A stretch of DNA of 64,000 nt from Amyelois transitella. Taxonomy: Eukaryota; Arthropoda; Insecta; Lepidoptera; Pyralidae. A program made the position numbers and the translations under genes. The stretch spans positions 5,270,001 to 5,334,000 of the forward strand of contig NC_083529.1 of NCBI RefSeq assembly GCF_032362555.1, given 5' to 3'. Below, piece after piece: positions 46,001 to 57,246 of the stretch. Position 1 is the stretch's first letter; every line of letters begins with the position of its first letter. The notes under the pieces were generated by a model that worked only from the letters and a program-made list of their open reading frames with translations, was not told the DNA's origin and ran no database searches.

Positions 46001-46168
46001 ATAATTTAATTAGGCAGTTAAATACGTCTTAAAGTTAATTATTATGACTGGAACACTAATTTGATAACTCAGTCTTCGAAACAATAGCCGCTTCGGCCAA
46101 AAATTCTTTAAACGCAAAAAATGGCATAACACGGAAATATTACAGCACCCTTCTTAAAATTCTCGAAT
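43019..46168. other. Intergenic between DHX30 start and serpin B end
   Basis: 5' flank of DHX30, element A remnants (43685-43840, 45667-45745), and the 120-bp tandem repeat. No gene recognised. Confidence 0.6.
44855..45125. repeat. Tandem repeat, ~120 bp, two full and one partial copy
   Basis: ATTGATTATTTTAACTTTAA and CTAGCCATAAGCCAGCTATT recur at about 120 bp spacing. Confidence 0.85.
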
Positions 46169-47353
46169 TTAATATACTGTAGGCTTTGAATAAATACCAC
46201 TGAATAACACTGTGGTAGTAGATTTCTCTATAACAAAGTAAACAAATGGTCTGTTAGCATAGAAACTCGGTGAAGATATCCTGTCAGCGAAGTAGGCTGA
46301 AGTAGAAGCAGATGCTACAGTGCCTGTCTCTGTCACTTCTATATCAGCTTTATGGACAATAGCCGAGACAAATATCTCTTCTTTTGTCACCCTTTCGAAC
46401 TTAGCCAAATTCGGCTCAAATATGTCATAGACGCCCATATCGTTCAACGGTTTGTTCATCACCACATTGGTTGTAATATGGAATCTAGGGATTTTCACAT
46501 CTATGTCTTCTAAACCATAATCGTCTACGTCTTTCTGAAGAGTATTGAAAACATCTTTGAGACCAAAATTGGCGAAATTCCTGTACACTTCAGACACTTT
46601 CTTGTTAGGATACGGTAAAATGAATATCATTGAGTATTTACCATCATTTCCATATGGAAGTTCAAGAACAAAAGATTGTAACTCTCTTACGTTTGAATAT
46701 GGGAACTGTCCTTTTTGATACATCATGTTAACGGATCCAATAACAGTTTTTTCCTCGTTATAAAATGGCTCGACAGAAGTATCCGTTTTGTTGAATGGAG
46801 AAGACCAGAGTCCTTTGAAAGATATCACATTAGTCAGGATCATTCTTGATTCTCTAAAGTCGTCTGACCTCAATACGTTCGTGACCCTTCCGCCTGACGT
46901 TTCTATGTAAGAGTTGGCGGCGTTAGCAGAATTGGGATCTTTAAAATTCAAAACTTTCACCGCAGCGCCGAAGTCATTTTGCACTGTTGATCTGAAATCC
47001 GGGAACACGTTGAAATTCTCGTCTAGAAACACGAAATTTTTGCTGGAAAGTTGTACTCCATTTGTATTAGGGTTCAGAACAACATCTGTTAGTTTCTTGT
47101 AACCGTTGATAAGGTTAGCTTTGTTTTTGGGTAGGATGAACGCTGTGGCGAGTTGATTGTAGCTGTTTTCAGTTGCTCCCAGGGCCACTCCAGTCATCAG
47201 GGTCCAAATTCCGAATGGAGAAATCACGACATGACCTCCAGTCTGTTGTCCAGTATGATATAGCAGTTCTATGCTGAAATTCCTCGGTCTCTCACTAAAA
47301 TCTATGGCACAATTCACAGATGCAATAAATAATAACAACACGGCGATCTCCAT
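46169..47353 (-). CDS. Serpin B, secreted protease inhibitor family (single exon)
   Basis: A 394-residue single-exon serpin. The signal peptide MEIAVLLLFIASVNCA fixes the start. Landmarks: NFSIELLYHTGQQ, ISPFGIWTLMTGVALGATE, VTNVLRSDDFRESRMILTNV, FKGLWSSPFN, YSMIFILPYPN, ADIEVTETGTVASAS and FYANRPFVYFVIE. With Gly344 as P15 the P1 residue is Arg358 followed by Ile. The P' side to the conserved Phe is six residues, as in serpin A. The hinge Thr-Glu-Thr-Gly-Thr-Val-Ala-Ser is close to the inhibitory consensus, so it is probably inhibitory. It resembles serpin A in both ends and layout, which suggests duplication. A TATAAA at 47412-47417 (reverse) lies about 60 bp upstream. Protease target and tissue unknown. 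Confidence 0.95.
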   Translation of the reverse strand: MEIAVLLLFIASVNCAIDFSERPRNFSIELLYHTGQQTGGHVVISPFGIWTLMTGVALGATENSYNQLATAFILPKNKANLINGYKKLTDVVLNPNTNGVQLSSKNFVFLDENFNVFPDFRSTVQNDFGAAVKVLNFKDPNSANAANSYIETSGGRVTNVLRSDDFRESRMILTNVISFKGLWSSPFNKTDTSVEPFYNEEKTVIGSVNMMYQKGQFPYSNVRELQSFVLELPYGNDGKYSMIFILPYPNKKVSEVYRNFANFGLKDVFNTLQKDVDDYGLEDIDVKIPRFHITTNVVMNKPLNDMGVYDIFEPNLAKFERVTKEEIFVSAIVHKADIEVTETGTVASASTSAYFADRISSPSFYANRPFVYFVIEKSTTTVLFSGIYSKPTVY

Positions 47354-47411
47354 TGCGCACGCGACCGTGACTGGTAATGAACTAAATAATTATTATGCGG
47401 TGAAGGAACTG

Positions 47412-47417
47412 TTTATA
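47412..47417 (-). promoter_or_regulatory. Possible TATA box of serpin B
   Basis: TATAAA on the minus strand about 60 bp before the ATG. A TTCATT near 47378 could be the initiator but is about 39 bp away, so support is weak. Confidence 0.3.
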
Positions 47418-47664
47418 ACGACATTCACAACAATAACGTCATCATTGTAATTGCAGCTGTGTTGTCTGATTATTAGGGTTGGTTTTCCTGGTTTCGTTTT
47501 TTGTGTTATGGTACATTTGCGTATTGGTCAGCAGACGAGCCGAACTGGTTTGGAGTCGTGACGAGCCCGTACGTGGGATTAGCAAGTGGTTGTCAAAGTT
47601 TGCGAAGTATTGGCCAAGCTTGATAATCCCGTAGGATTCATACTATGTATACAGATAAACAATA

Positions 47665-47935
47665 CATAGATACCTACATACATAGGTATAATCACGTCTA
47701 TATCTCTTGCGGAGTAGACAGAGCCAACAGTCTTGAAAAGACTGCTAGGCCACTTTCAGCTGTTTGGTTTAATGATAGAATTGAGATAATAGTGACAGGT
47801 TGCTAGCCCATCGTCTAAAAGAAGAACACCAAGTTTATAAGCATATTCCTCAGTCGCCTTTTACGACATCCATGGGAATGAGATGGAGTGGTCCTATTCT
47901 TCTTTTTATTGGTGCCGGGAACCACACGGCAAATA
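47665..47935 (-). mobile_element. Short interspersed element A
   Basis: Reverse copy about 300 bp upstream of the serpin B start. Confidence 0.85.
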
Positions 47936-48831
47936 CAATACAAATATAAATTTATAAAATCCATAAGCAGTAAGTAAATAATCAAACTTACTTAAATTTA
48001 GTCAAGATTGAGGTTAGTACTTAATTATCCCGTAGGATTTGAATCCATGACTTTGAATGTAGATAAACAATACACTTATTAAAATCACGAAGTGGCCCAT
48101 AAAAACATCCTATTAGCAGTAAATACATTATCCAATTTGCTATGCATAATACATATGCGAACTAACTTAGTAATTAAGAGCATGAATTTTATGACCTTCA
48201 TAAAATAAACCTTGAACAATCAATTATCTAGTTTGTTCATGTTCAATAACACTAGCTTTTGTACGAATCTACGCTCACATGAGAAGTTCCAAAAATTTAA
48301 AAGAGATCATGATATAACTCAATTAGTGTAATTTGTCCCGTAGAAAAAAAGAAATAAAAAAACTGATTTGTAATTTTCATGTCGCATTATACTATTTATA
48401 AATAATACAGTGTCAGTCGCTCCGTCCGAGATAATATGTATGTGAAGATAGTTGTGAAGTTGACGTTGTTGAAGAAAATGCTGCAGTTCAGTTTGTTACC
48501 GCTTCTTCTGCACCGACACTTTGGATGCGGCAGTAAACTTAGTATTAAGTAATTTAATATTTGACGTCAACCAATGTTGTGAAACCAAAAGATATGACAA
48601 TTATTAAGTGACATGAAGTGTCCCATAATTACTTAATACACGTAAATAAAAATTTTGAATTTTGAATAAAATAAGGGTACGTTACATATGCGTCTAATAT
48701 CTGTATTATTTATAAATAGGGAATGAAATGTCTTTAATTGTACTTTTGACAGACAATAAAAGTCATTCATTTAATTTCGGCTGTGTATGTGCAGTGCAAG
48801 CTTCTACATTAAATTATATTAGGTAAATAAA

Positions 48832-49016
48832 TAAATATATACGGGACAAATTACACAGATTGAGTTAGCATCGAAGTAAGTTCGAGACTTGTGTTACGAG
48901 ATACTAACTCAACGATACTTTATTTTATGATATATTCTTATATAGATAAACATCTAAGACCCAGGCCAATAAAGTAATGTTCTTTTCTCATCATGCCCTA
49001 GCCGGGATAATGTATG
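48832..49016 (-). mobile_element. tRNA-derived SINE (SINE-T), head missing
   Basis: Reverse tail and body (ATATATACGGGACAAATTAC, AGTAATGTTCTTTTCTCATC), truncated just before box B. Smaller tail scraps lie at about 25845-25910, 43461-43490 and 48313-48340. Confidence 0.8.
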
Positions 49017-50554
49017 CCAGCTGCTTCTGTTTCCGTGCAGATTGTAAAAGTCAATCAAGGGCAAGGCTAATAAACTTGGGATTCTTGTAGGCGATGGGCT
49101 AGAAGTCACTATTTAAATCTCAATTCCATCGTTAAGCTAAACATGACCATACAGTCTTTTCCAGAATGTTGTTTCCTCTCTTCCCCGTAGATAATAAAGA
49201 GTAAAGTTGATAAATGAGCGATTATGTATATGTATGCACTAATATTTTTATTTAAAATCACTTTCGTCTTAATACAATCATAATTTTCATTTCATCATTG
49301 TCATTCAGTCACTTAGTAGACTACGGAAAAGTATCATAAATTACTCATATTGCGATTAAAAAACGGATTAATACTTGTGCATTAGTAATAGATTTATTTG
49401 AATCATACTAATTATGCAATTTAGTTATAATTCTATGACAAATAGGTTTATAAAAATTAGAAGTACATACAAGTCACGTCTATATCCTTTACGAGTAGGA
49501 TACAGCACATAGTCATCAAATTGGAGGGTCACAATAAGCTAGATTACTATTTATTGTGGAGTATTTGGATATGAAAAAAAACAGTGATATTAGCAAAAAT
49601 TTAAGACTTTTACAATATGTGCGTGAAGAAAAACATTTTATTTTTTTCGTTTCATACTTTTTTATCAGACCAGCTAAGAAGTAAGTAGTCCAAGATTCAA
49701 ATAATACCTACTTACATACACTTCTTTCGCTTCATCCACATTCATAACTCTCTTCGTAGAAGCTCATCGGATTATGGTACTCTTCAATATTCAAAACTTT
49801 GAAAAAAAATCTTCAAAATGCCAATCCAACTCTCCCTGATCGTTTAAGACTTGCATTTATTTTTACAATAGTGATGTAAGACTGACCACATTAAAAGTTT
49901 AATGCAAGGAGCGGCCAATCTTCCAAATTCCTTACCAAACAATACAGTCATTGTGTACCCACAGAGCAAGGCAGGAGTCTCGAAGTTATTTCAGTGCTCT
50001 GTGCAACACAATGGCTTTTCCTGTTAGATGTTTGATGTCTTTTTTTAAGATGTTGCATCATTTTTAGATAAAATGGTGACAAATTTAATAATAAACATGA
50101 TATTTATTATTTACTAGAGAACGCTTTCGGTTTCGCTCGTGTTTTCAATTTACCAATTTCCGTGGGAATTTCGGAATTATTATGTCTAAGTGCTTCCCTA
50201 AACCACATATAAGGAATCTATGCCTCATTCCAATTTTCTAGAACCATCGAAACGTCGGTTATTCAGTCAGTCACTCAATAACGGAAGAGTTTTTATTATA
50301 TACCTATAGATATAAGACATAATTAACTTTTTACTGATTTCAATTTTTTTACTTCATCAAGAAGGAGGTTCTCTATGAGACCGTATTTTTTATGTTTGCA
50401 CTAGCTATTGCCCGCGACTTCGTTCGCCTAGAATACAAAAAAGAACTGACCCATTGTATTGCCCCCTTTGAAGGGCGGGGCGAGAAATGTTTGCATACCA
50501 GTTTTTAAGTGGAACCAAGCATAATAAATCAGATAAAACCGAATTAAGTAAGTT

Positions 50555-52280
50555 AAATCGGTATAAGAAGAAGAATGTGTGCTAAAGATATGGAAGGACT
50601 ATTTTGAGAGTTTATTTGAAAAAAAGGAAGAAAATAAGAAAGAGTTCTGCTATAGCGAAGAAAAAGAGAATGAGATGGAAGGCGAAATTGAAATGTTTGA
50701 AATTGTGGAAGCACTTAAAAGTATGAAAGCGGGTAAGGCTGCCGGGTATGATAGAGTGTCGGTCGAGATGCTTAAAGCAGGAAAAGGCGTCGTAGCTAGA
50801 CAGTTGTACTGCCTTTTCAATTTGTGTTGGAGAAGCGGCCGAGTACCAAAAGATTGGTGTAAGGCTGTTATTGTGCCACTTTACAAAGGAAAAGGGTCAC
50901 AACTGGACTGCAAAAATTATCGTGGTATAAGCCTGCTTAGCGTCGTCGGCAAATTGTATGCTAAGGTATTGATTAATAGAGTCAGGAATGAAACTGATGA
51001 CAAAATATGGGATGCTCAAGCGGGATTTCGAAAGGGAATGGGATGTACTGATCAGGTCTTTTCTTTGCGGTGCATAGCCGAAAAGTTTTTGGCCAAGAGT
51101 CAAAAAGTCTATTGCACATTCGTGGATTTGGAAAAGGCCTATGACAGAGTTGAGAGGAATGAATTGTGGTCAGCACTTTCTATGCATGGGGTGAGCAGTC
51201 TCTTGATACGAGCACTGAAATCCTTATATGAGGATTCGAGTGCTTGTGTCAGGATAAACGGAGCGCACACTGAGTGGTTTAAGATTGAGAAAGGTGTTAG
51301 GCAGGGATGTGTTGCGTCACCGTGGCTGTTCAACCTATTTATGGATAGTTGTTTGACAGATTTGAAAGAGTCTGAAAGTGGATTAAGGATGAATGAATTA
51401 CTCGTCAAATGTCTGCTCTATGCCGACGATCAGGTTATACTGGCGTCATCAGCGGAGGAGTTACAGGAGATGGTAAACTGTATGCATGAAGCTTTAAAAG
51501 AGAAAGGAATGAAAGTGAACGTAAGTAAAACTAAAACACTGGTTTTTGAAATGGAGAAAGAAATGACAGCATGTAATATTTTGATTGGAGGAGAAAAAGT
51601 TGAGCAAGTGAAAGAGTTTGTATATCTAGGATCAAAGTTTACATCAGATGGCAAGTGTGATAGTGATATTGAAAGGAGAGTGAACGCGGGGAACATGGTG
51701 AATGGAGCTTTGCATGCCTTTATGAGCAGTCAGAAACTATCCAAAAAGGCTCGACTGGCTGTGCACAGGGGCGTGTTGGTCCCGACATTAATGTATGGGA
51801 GTGAAAGTTGGGTATGGCAAAAGAAGCACGAAAGCAGAATAAATGCAGTGGAAATGAGAGCGTTAAGGAGTATGTTGGGTGTGAAATTGAGTGACCGGAT
51901 AAGGAACAGCGTGATAAGGGAATGTTGTGATGTGAAAGAAGATGTAGTTACAGGAATAGAAAAGGGTATGTTGAGATGGTTCGGTCATGTGGAGAGGATG
52001 AATGAAAACAGGTTGACTAAGCAGATATACAAGGAGAGTGTGGAGGGAAAGGTCGGGGTGGGAAGACCTAGACGAACATATCTTGATCAAATTAAGGACG
52101 TCCTGGTGAAGGGTCAGGTCAAAAGTGCCCGAAACCGCCGAGCTTGCATGAAGAGAGTTATGAATGTGGATGAAGCAAAGGAAGTATGCAGGGATCGTGG
52201 CAAGTGGAAAGAGGTAGTCTCTGCCTACCCCTCCGGGAAAGAGGCGTGAGTTTATGTATGTATGTATGTAAATCGGTATA
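50555..52280 (+). mobile_element. 5'-truncated RTE-like LINE with target-site duplication
   Basis: Flanked by AAATCGGTATA at 50555-50565 and 52270-52280. The 3' end is GCGTGAGTTTATGTATGTAT with (TATG)n. The endonuclease and 5' part are absent. Clade assignment is less certain than the element type. Confidence 0.9.
50579..52249 (+). CDS. Reverse transcriptase of the truncated LINE (ORF2 C-terminal part)
   Basis: A 556-codon frame without stop. It includes the palm and finger motifs VIVPLYKGKGSQLDCKNYRG, DAQAGFRKGMGCTDQVF, CTFVDLEKAYDRV, GVRQGCVASPWLFNLFMD and catalytic LLYADDQVIL (YADD at residues 281-284), then a thumb/C-terminal region ending [13 protein letters not shown]. The frame stays open to within a few codons of the 5' junction, so the Met at 50579 is an accident of truncation and the natural ORF began far upstream with an endonuclease. 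The enzyme copies the element RNA at a nicked target. The open frame and intact flanking repeat suggest a fairly recent insertion. Shorter 3' copies of the same family occur throughout the window. Confidence 0.93.
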   Translation: MLKIWKDYFESLFEKKEENKKEFCYSEEKENEMEGEIEMFEIVEALKSMKAGKAAGYDRVSVEMLKAGKGVVARQLYCLFNLCWRSGRVPKDWCKAVIVPLYKGKGSQLDCKNYRGISLLSVVGKLYAKVLINRVRNETDDKIWDAQAGFRKGMGCTDQVFSLRCIAEKFLAKSQKVYCTFVDLEKAYDRVERNELWSALSMHGVSSLLIRALKSLYEDSSACVRINGAHTEWFKIEKGVRQGCVASPWLFNLFMDSCLTDLKESESGLRMNELLVKCLLYADDQVILASSAEELQEMVNCMHEALKEKGMKVNVSKTKTLVFEMEKEMTACNILIGGEKVEQVKEFVYLGSKFTSDGKCDSDIERRVNAGNMVNGALHAFMSSQKLSKKARLAVHRGVLVPTLMYGSESWVWQKKHESRINAVEMRALRSMLGVKLSDRIRNSVIRECCDVKEDVVTGIEKGMLRWFGHVERMNENRLTKQIYKESVEGKVGVGRPRRTYLDQIKDVLVKGQVKSARNRRACMKRVMNVDEAKEVCRDRGKWKEVVSAYPSGKEA

Positions 52281-52305
52281 GTTTTCGCGTTATGCAAGTA
52301 GTTCC

Positions 52306-52565
52306 TGCCGTGTGGTTCCCGGCACCAATAAAAAAAAATAATAGGACCACTCCATCTCGTTCCCATGGATGTCGTTAAAGGTGACTAAGGGATAGGCTTA
52401 TAAACTTGGGATTCTTCTTTTAGGCGATGGGCTAGCAACCCGACACTATTTGAATCTCAATTCTATCATTAAGCCAAACAGCTGAACGTGGCCTATCAGT
52501 CTTTTTCAAGACTGTTGGCTCTGTCTACCCCGTAAGGGATAAAGACGTGATCATATGTATGTATT
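52306..52565 (+). mobile_element. Short interspersed element A
   Basis: Full-length forward copy 26 bp after the LINE target duplication; a good reference copy. Confidence 0.92.
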
Positions 52566-52985
52566 ATGCAAGTACAAACGCACAGATACACAGACAGAAA
52601 TACTATTATAAAAATCAAATTTTTATGTACTTCCCCCATATCAATTTTTCGGCATTATCATTCAATTACTATATACACTATACATAAATCGCTCGGTTTC
52701 AACTGTATTACATGTATAGATATGGATGTATATACAGATGTTACGACATAACTCCGGTATTTAGAAGCAGATTAGAAAAATTCTTTTCGTTCTCATAAAT
52801 TACATTTTTAATGTTTGTTTCTGTGAAAGTTTGAGTACAACTGTCCAAATTATTCGTGGATTTTCCAGACACCGCAAGTAGGTATACCTAGAATTGGGAT
52901 AGGGTAAAATAGCTAGGGTATGTACACATTACTAAATATTAATTGAGAAAATAAAATAAACGACTGCGTCAGAGAGACGAATGCA

Positions 52986-53039
52986 AATAAATGTATTTTT
53001 GTCAAAGTCGGACTTGAATTTGACAAAAATACATTTATT
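52986..53039. repeat. 21-bp inverted repeat
   Basis: AATAAATGTATTTTTGTCAA at 52986 pairs perfectly with 53019-53039; 12-nt loop. Confidence 0.9.
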
Positions 53040-53539
53040 GGAAGAGAAGAAGCTGGCGCTACTTCTTAGAAACAGCTTGTAAGTCTATTAAAGGAAACGC
53101 TAATAAACTTGGGATACTTTGAGGCGATGGGTTATAGCAAACTGTCACTATTTTAAAATTCCATCGGTTGAATGTGTCTGTCTACCCCGTAAGAGATAAA
53201 TACGTGATTGTATTAATATTTTCAATAATTAAGTATAGTTCGTTTTAAATAAAATATTAAAAATAATTGAATGTATAAGATCTATGAAGGACTTCCTTGC
53301 AAAGTAATATGTGTGTTATAATAAGGATTTAATGGCTGAAAAATGTATAAGCTAATCATATCATACCAATCTCTTAAATCTTAACAAATTTGTAACTCAA
53401 AAATCATCTTACTCATTTAAAATTGACTATAACGTGGTTTTCTATCACACCAGTAAAATTTTAAAAATGAGATTTTTTTAATTTTTCTTAAATTATGAAT
53501 TAGATAAAAAAATCTATTTTTTTTTTGCCACACACATAC

Positions 53540-53690
53540 ATACACAAAATCACGCCTTTGCCCCGGAGGGGTAGGCAGAGACTACATCTTTCCACTTGCC
53601 ACATCACACACGTTTCATCCACATTCATAACATATTCATGCAAGCTCGGCGGTTTCGGGTACTCTTGACCTGACCCTTTATGTAGTAATC
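53540..53690 (-). mobile_element. RTE-like LINE 3' fragment
   Basis: Reverse copy: AAAATCACGCCTTTGCCCCG to ACCTGACCCTTTA. Smaller pieces lie at 875-925, 6340-6420, 28655-28712, 41968-42035, 49715-49790, 61100-61185 and 62300-62350. Confidence 0.85.
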
Positions 53691-54077
53691 AGATGAAAAG
53701 AAGGCCGCAAACCTGAGTTCATGCCGTAAAATGATTATATTAGAATATAAGTACAAATTTGAAATTTAATATGAAAGTTTTCTTGTCTTGGGTTCAAAGG
53801 GTCTATACCGGTAGCAATTTTTCGGGCTGGACCTCCACAAATTGAATACATATGCTCCAATTTTTGTATGTATACATACATAATCACTTTGTTATTTCTT
53901 ACAGGATCGGCAGAGAACAGTCCCAAAAAGTCTGCTACATTAAAAACTGAATAAAATATATACACTGCAGTGCAGTGTGTATGTTCTGTGCACTTACGAA
54001 ATTATTTTAGTTTAAATAAGGCTAGAACATTTTGCTGTATAATTTTAAGTAGGAAAACAAAAAGCACATACAATCAG

Positions 54078-54322
54078 TGTCGTGTGGTTCCCGGCGCCAA
54101 CAGAAAAAGAATAGGACCACTCCGTCTCTTTCCCATGGATGTCGTAAAAGGCGACAAAGGGTTATGTTTATCTGGGATTCTTTTAGGCGATGGGCTGGCA
54201 ACCTGTCACTATTTGAATCTCAATTCTTTCATTGAGCCAAATTACTGAACGTGGCCTATCAGTCTTTTAAAGACTGTTGGTCTCGTATACCCCGCAAGGG
54301 ATATGGACGTGATTTTATGTGT
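54078..54322 (+). mobile_element. Short interspersed element A
   Basis: Forward copy, GTCGTGTGGTTCCCGGCGCC to GATTTTATGTG. Confidence 0.85.
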
Positions 54323-54669
54323 TAACATCCAGTCACGTCTCTTTCTTGAAGCGGTAGGCAGACATTATACGTAATAAATCTTCCTCTTAAATCAGTACCT
54401 ATCTATTAAAATAAATTTCATCACAATATGTCGTGTAGTTATAAAGATTTTAGGATACATACATAAAGACATAGGGACAGACGCAAGAAGAGATTTTGCT
54501 TTATACTGTGTACTGACGATACTTATGTATACTTGATATAAAGGTTTCCATTTAAAAATAATACTTAATTACTTTATGATTCAGTCACGACCTTAATCTT
54601 TTTGTTATTTCGTTTTAAATATGCCACATAATAATTGGCATAACCTATAAATAACAGTAGTAACATATA

Positions 54670-54930
54670 AGTGCCGTGTAGTTCCCGGCACCATTACAAA
54701 AAAGAATAGGACCACTCCATCTCTTTCCCATGGATGTCGTAAAAGGCGACTAAGGGATAGGCTTACAAACTTGGGATTCTCTTTTAGGCGATGGTCTAGC
54801 AACCTGTCACTATTTGAATCTCAATTCTATCTTAAAGCCAAACAGCTGAACGTGGCCTATCAGTCTTTACAAGACTGTTGGCTCTGTCTACCCCGCAAGG
54901 GATATAGAAGTGATTATATGTATGTATGTA
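54670..54930 (+). mobile_element. Short interspersed element A
   Basis: Forward, full length. Confidence 0.9.
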
Positions 54931-55294
54931 CATCAATCAATATGGTGAAACCTTGCATTCCAAGAGATGGCAGATCAATCAACTTTGCCCTTGCGTGATT
55001 ATTAGTTAGTTGATTGACTTGCGTGTTACTTGGCGGAAGTGATGATGCAAAGATCATTGCAGAGGTAATGTATGTATGCATTTTTTCTTAATATAGTAGC
55101 TTATACTTGTAAAAGAGGGCGCTGTCTGCCTTCAAATGATAAATCAATAGTTTACGATTTCTTGTGGTTAAAAATGATAAAATTTATAAGTTTTAAAACA
55201 TTAGCTATTTGATAAATTATAAAACAATACTATATAGTAAACGTTTGCTACATTTCTCGTTTTGGAAAAGTTTTTGACATTAATATAAGTAATA

Positions 55295-55555
55295 TAAATA
55301 TATTCATATAGTAACGTCTACATCCCTTGCGGGGTAGACAGAGCCAACAGTCTTGAAAAGACTGATAGGCCACGTTCAGCTATTTGGTTTAATGATAGAA
55401 TTGAGATTCAAATAGTGACAGGTTGCTAGCCCATCGCCTTAAAAAGAATCCCAAGTTTGTAAGCCTATCCCTTAGTCGCCTTTTACAACATCCATAGGAA
55501 AGAGATGGAGTGTTCCTATTACTTTTTGTACTGGTCCCGGGAACCACACGGCATT
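55295..55555 (-). mobile_element. Short interspersed element A
   Basis: Reverse, full length. Confidence 0.9.
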
Positions 55556-55926
55556 ACATATTAACATTAATCACTAATTGGATCAAGTGGTATTTCTGTT
55601 CCGTCATGGTAAAGATCGTTGCCCTTATTTGTTTTGCATCAAACTAATATCAAGTGAGTTCATTGATATTTATTGCATTCAACATTTAACACGTATTTTT
55701 AGATGCAGGTATTCCTGCTCACATAACTGTCGACATTTTCTGCTTATCGTGTTTTTGATAGGTAGTAATTACATACTTATGATTTTTTTTTTACTCTGAA
55801 TTATTTTATTAATTTATCGTTGAAACCTTTTGGTCAGAACTTAAGCGGAACGTCGTTTATATCATAGCTAGGTTTTATTTCTCATCACAGCGTTATTGGG
55901 TTGGTCTCATTAGGTACTGCGTTGGC

Positions 55927-56372
55927 CGTGTAGTTCCTGGCACTAATAAAAATAAAGAATAGAACCACTCCATCTCTCTTCGATGGATGTCGAAAAAGGT
56001 GACTAAGAGATAGGCTTATAAACTTGGGATTCTTCTTTTAGGCGATGGTACCTGTAAGGACGTCCTGGTAAAGGGTCAGGTCAAAAGTACCCGAAACCGC
56101 CGAGCTTGTATGAAGAGAGTTATGAATGTGGACGAAGCGAAAGAAGTATGCAGAGATCGTGGCAAGTGGAAAGAGGTAGTCTCTGCCTACCCCTCCGGGA
56201 AAGAGGCGTGATTTTATGTATGTATGTATGTATGTATGTAACCTGTCACTATTTGAATCTCAATTCTATCATCAGGCCAAAAAGGTGAACGTGGCCTATC
56301 AGTCTGTTCAAGACTGGTGGCTTTGTCTACCCCGCAAGCGATAAAGACGTGACTATATGTATGTATGTATGC
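55927..56372 (+). mobile_element. Short interspersed element A split by an RTE 3' fragment
   Basis: Halves 55927-56048 and 56241-56372 belong to one copy. The insert 56055-56240 is the 3' end of the RTE-like LINE; ACCTGT occurs at both junctions. Confidence 0.85.
56055..56240 (+). mobile_element. RTE-like LINE 3' fragment inserted into element A
   Basis: AAGGACGTCCTGGTAAAGGG to (ATGT)n. The host copy continues on both sides. Confidence 0.9.
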
Positions 56373-57079
56373 ACTGCCTTATGGAGTTGCATATTTGTTA
56401 ATCAATGCTCACTGTCATAATTTTTGACGGAAAGGAAATTATCCTAAGGTCAGTAACTACCAAGATGGTCTGACTGACCAAATGAAAAGGATAATTCACA
56501 CTAGTTTTCCAAAACATGTCTTCTTACATGCAATAAGTTGAATCATTTGGAATTCATTCAATGTTTTGTGTAAGTAAGTTATAGGTTATTATTTAAAAAG
56601 AGAAAGACATTTAGATATAATTTAAGGAAATGTACAAAGAAAGAAACAATACATAAAAGGAAACATACATATGTATAACTTATTAAACCCCGCTACCAAA
56701 TGCTTTAAGACTAATCTTCACAAACAATGTAGGTACGAAAAGAATGGAGGGAAGTTGAGAGTAATTTAACTAGAATTGTTTAGACCTTGCGGTCTTTTGC
56801 AGGAAACTCTCAACTAATATACTTTTTGACCGTGGCTCCGCTTGTGTGTGAATTCTGGAAACCTTTTTTTGGCGAATGTTTATTTTACAAGGAGAGTGAA
56901 TGGAAACGTTTGAAGGGAAAGATCTAGCTAGCTCGGCCTTACCTTGATCAGATCGGAGACGTTTGGCGAAGTGCACCCTAAATGGTTAAAACATAATCAG
57001 TTCTACATTCATCCATGTTTTTTAATGTAGACAATGTGCATTCGTCCACGATTTAGATTTAAGAGATCTATATTTGTAA

Positions 57080-57246
57080 ATTGACGTCCTATGAAAATGC
57101 TGCAGTGTAGTTTGTTCCGCCGCTTCTTCTACACATGCGCTTTGGAAGCGGTAGTAGTTATAATTAGATTTAAGTTATGTGACGTCAATAAGTGATACCT
57201 TGTATCCAATTTTGAAAATAAATCTATTCTATTCTATTCTATTCTA
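57080..57246 (+). mobile_element. LINE 3' UTR copy with (TATTC)n tail
   Basis: GAAAATGCTGCAGTGTAGTT ... TTTGAAAATAAATCTATTC(TATTC)n. Same 3' end as 33480-33740. Confidence 0.8.

Larger units (their letters stand above)
47354..50554. other. Intergenic, upstream of serpin B
   Basis: Element A (47665-47935), LINE 3' relic (48425-48545), SINE-T (48832-49016), element A scraps (49040-49210, 49465-49520), RTE scrap (49715-49790), and a Helitron end near 50400. No gene seen. Confidence 0.6.

Noticed and set aside
51863-52366. 167-codon minus-strand frame
   Set aside because: Antisense shadow of the LINE end and element A.
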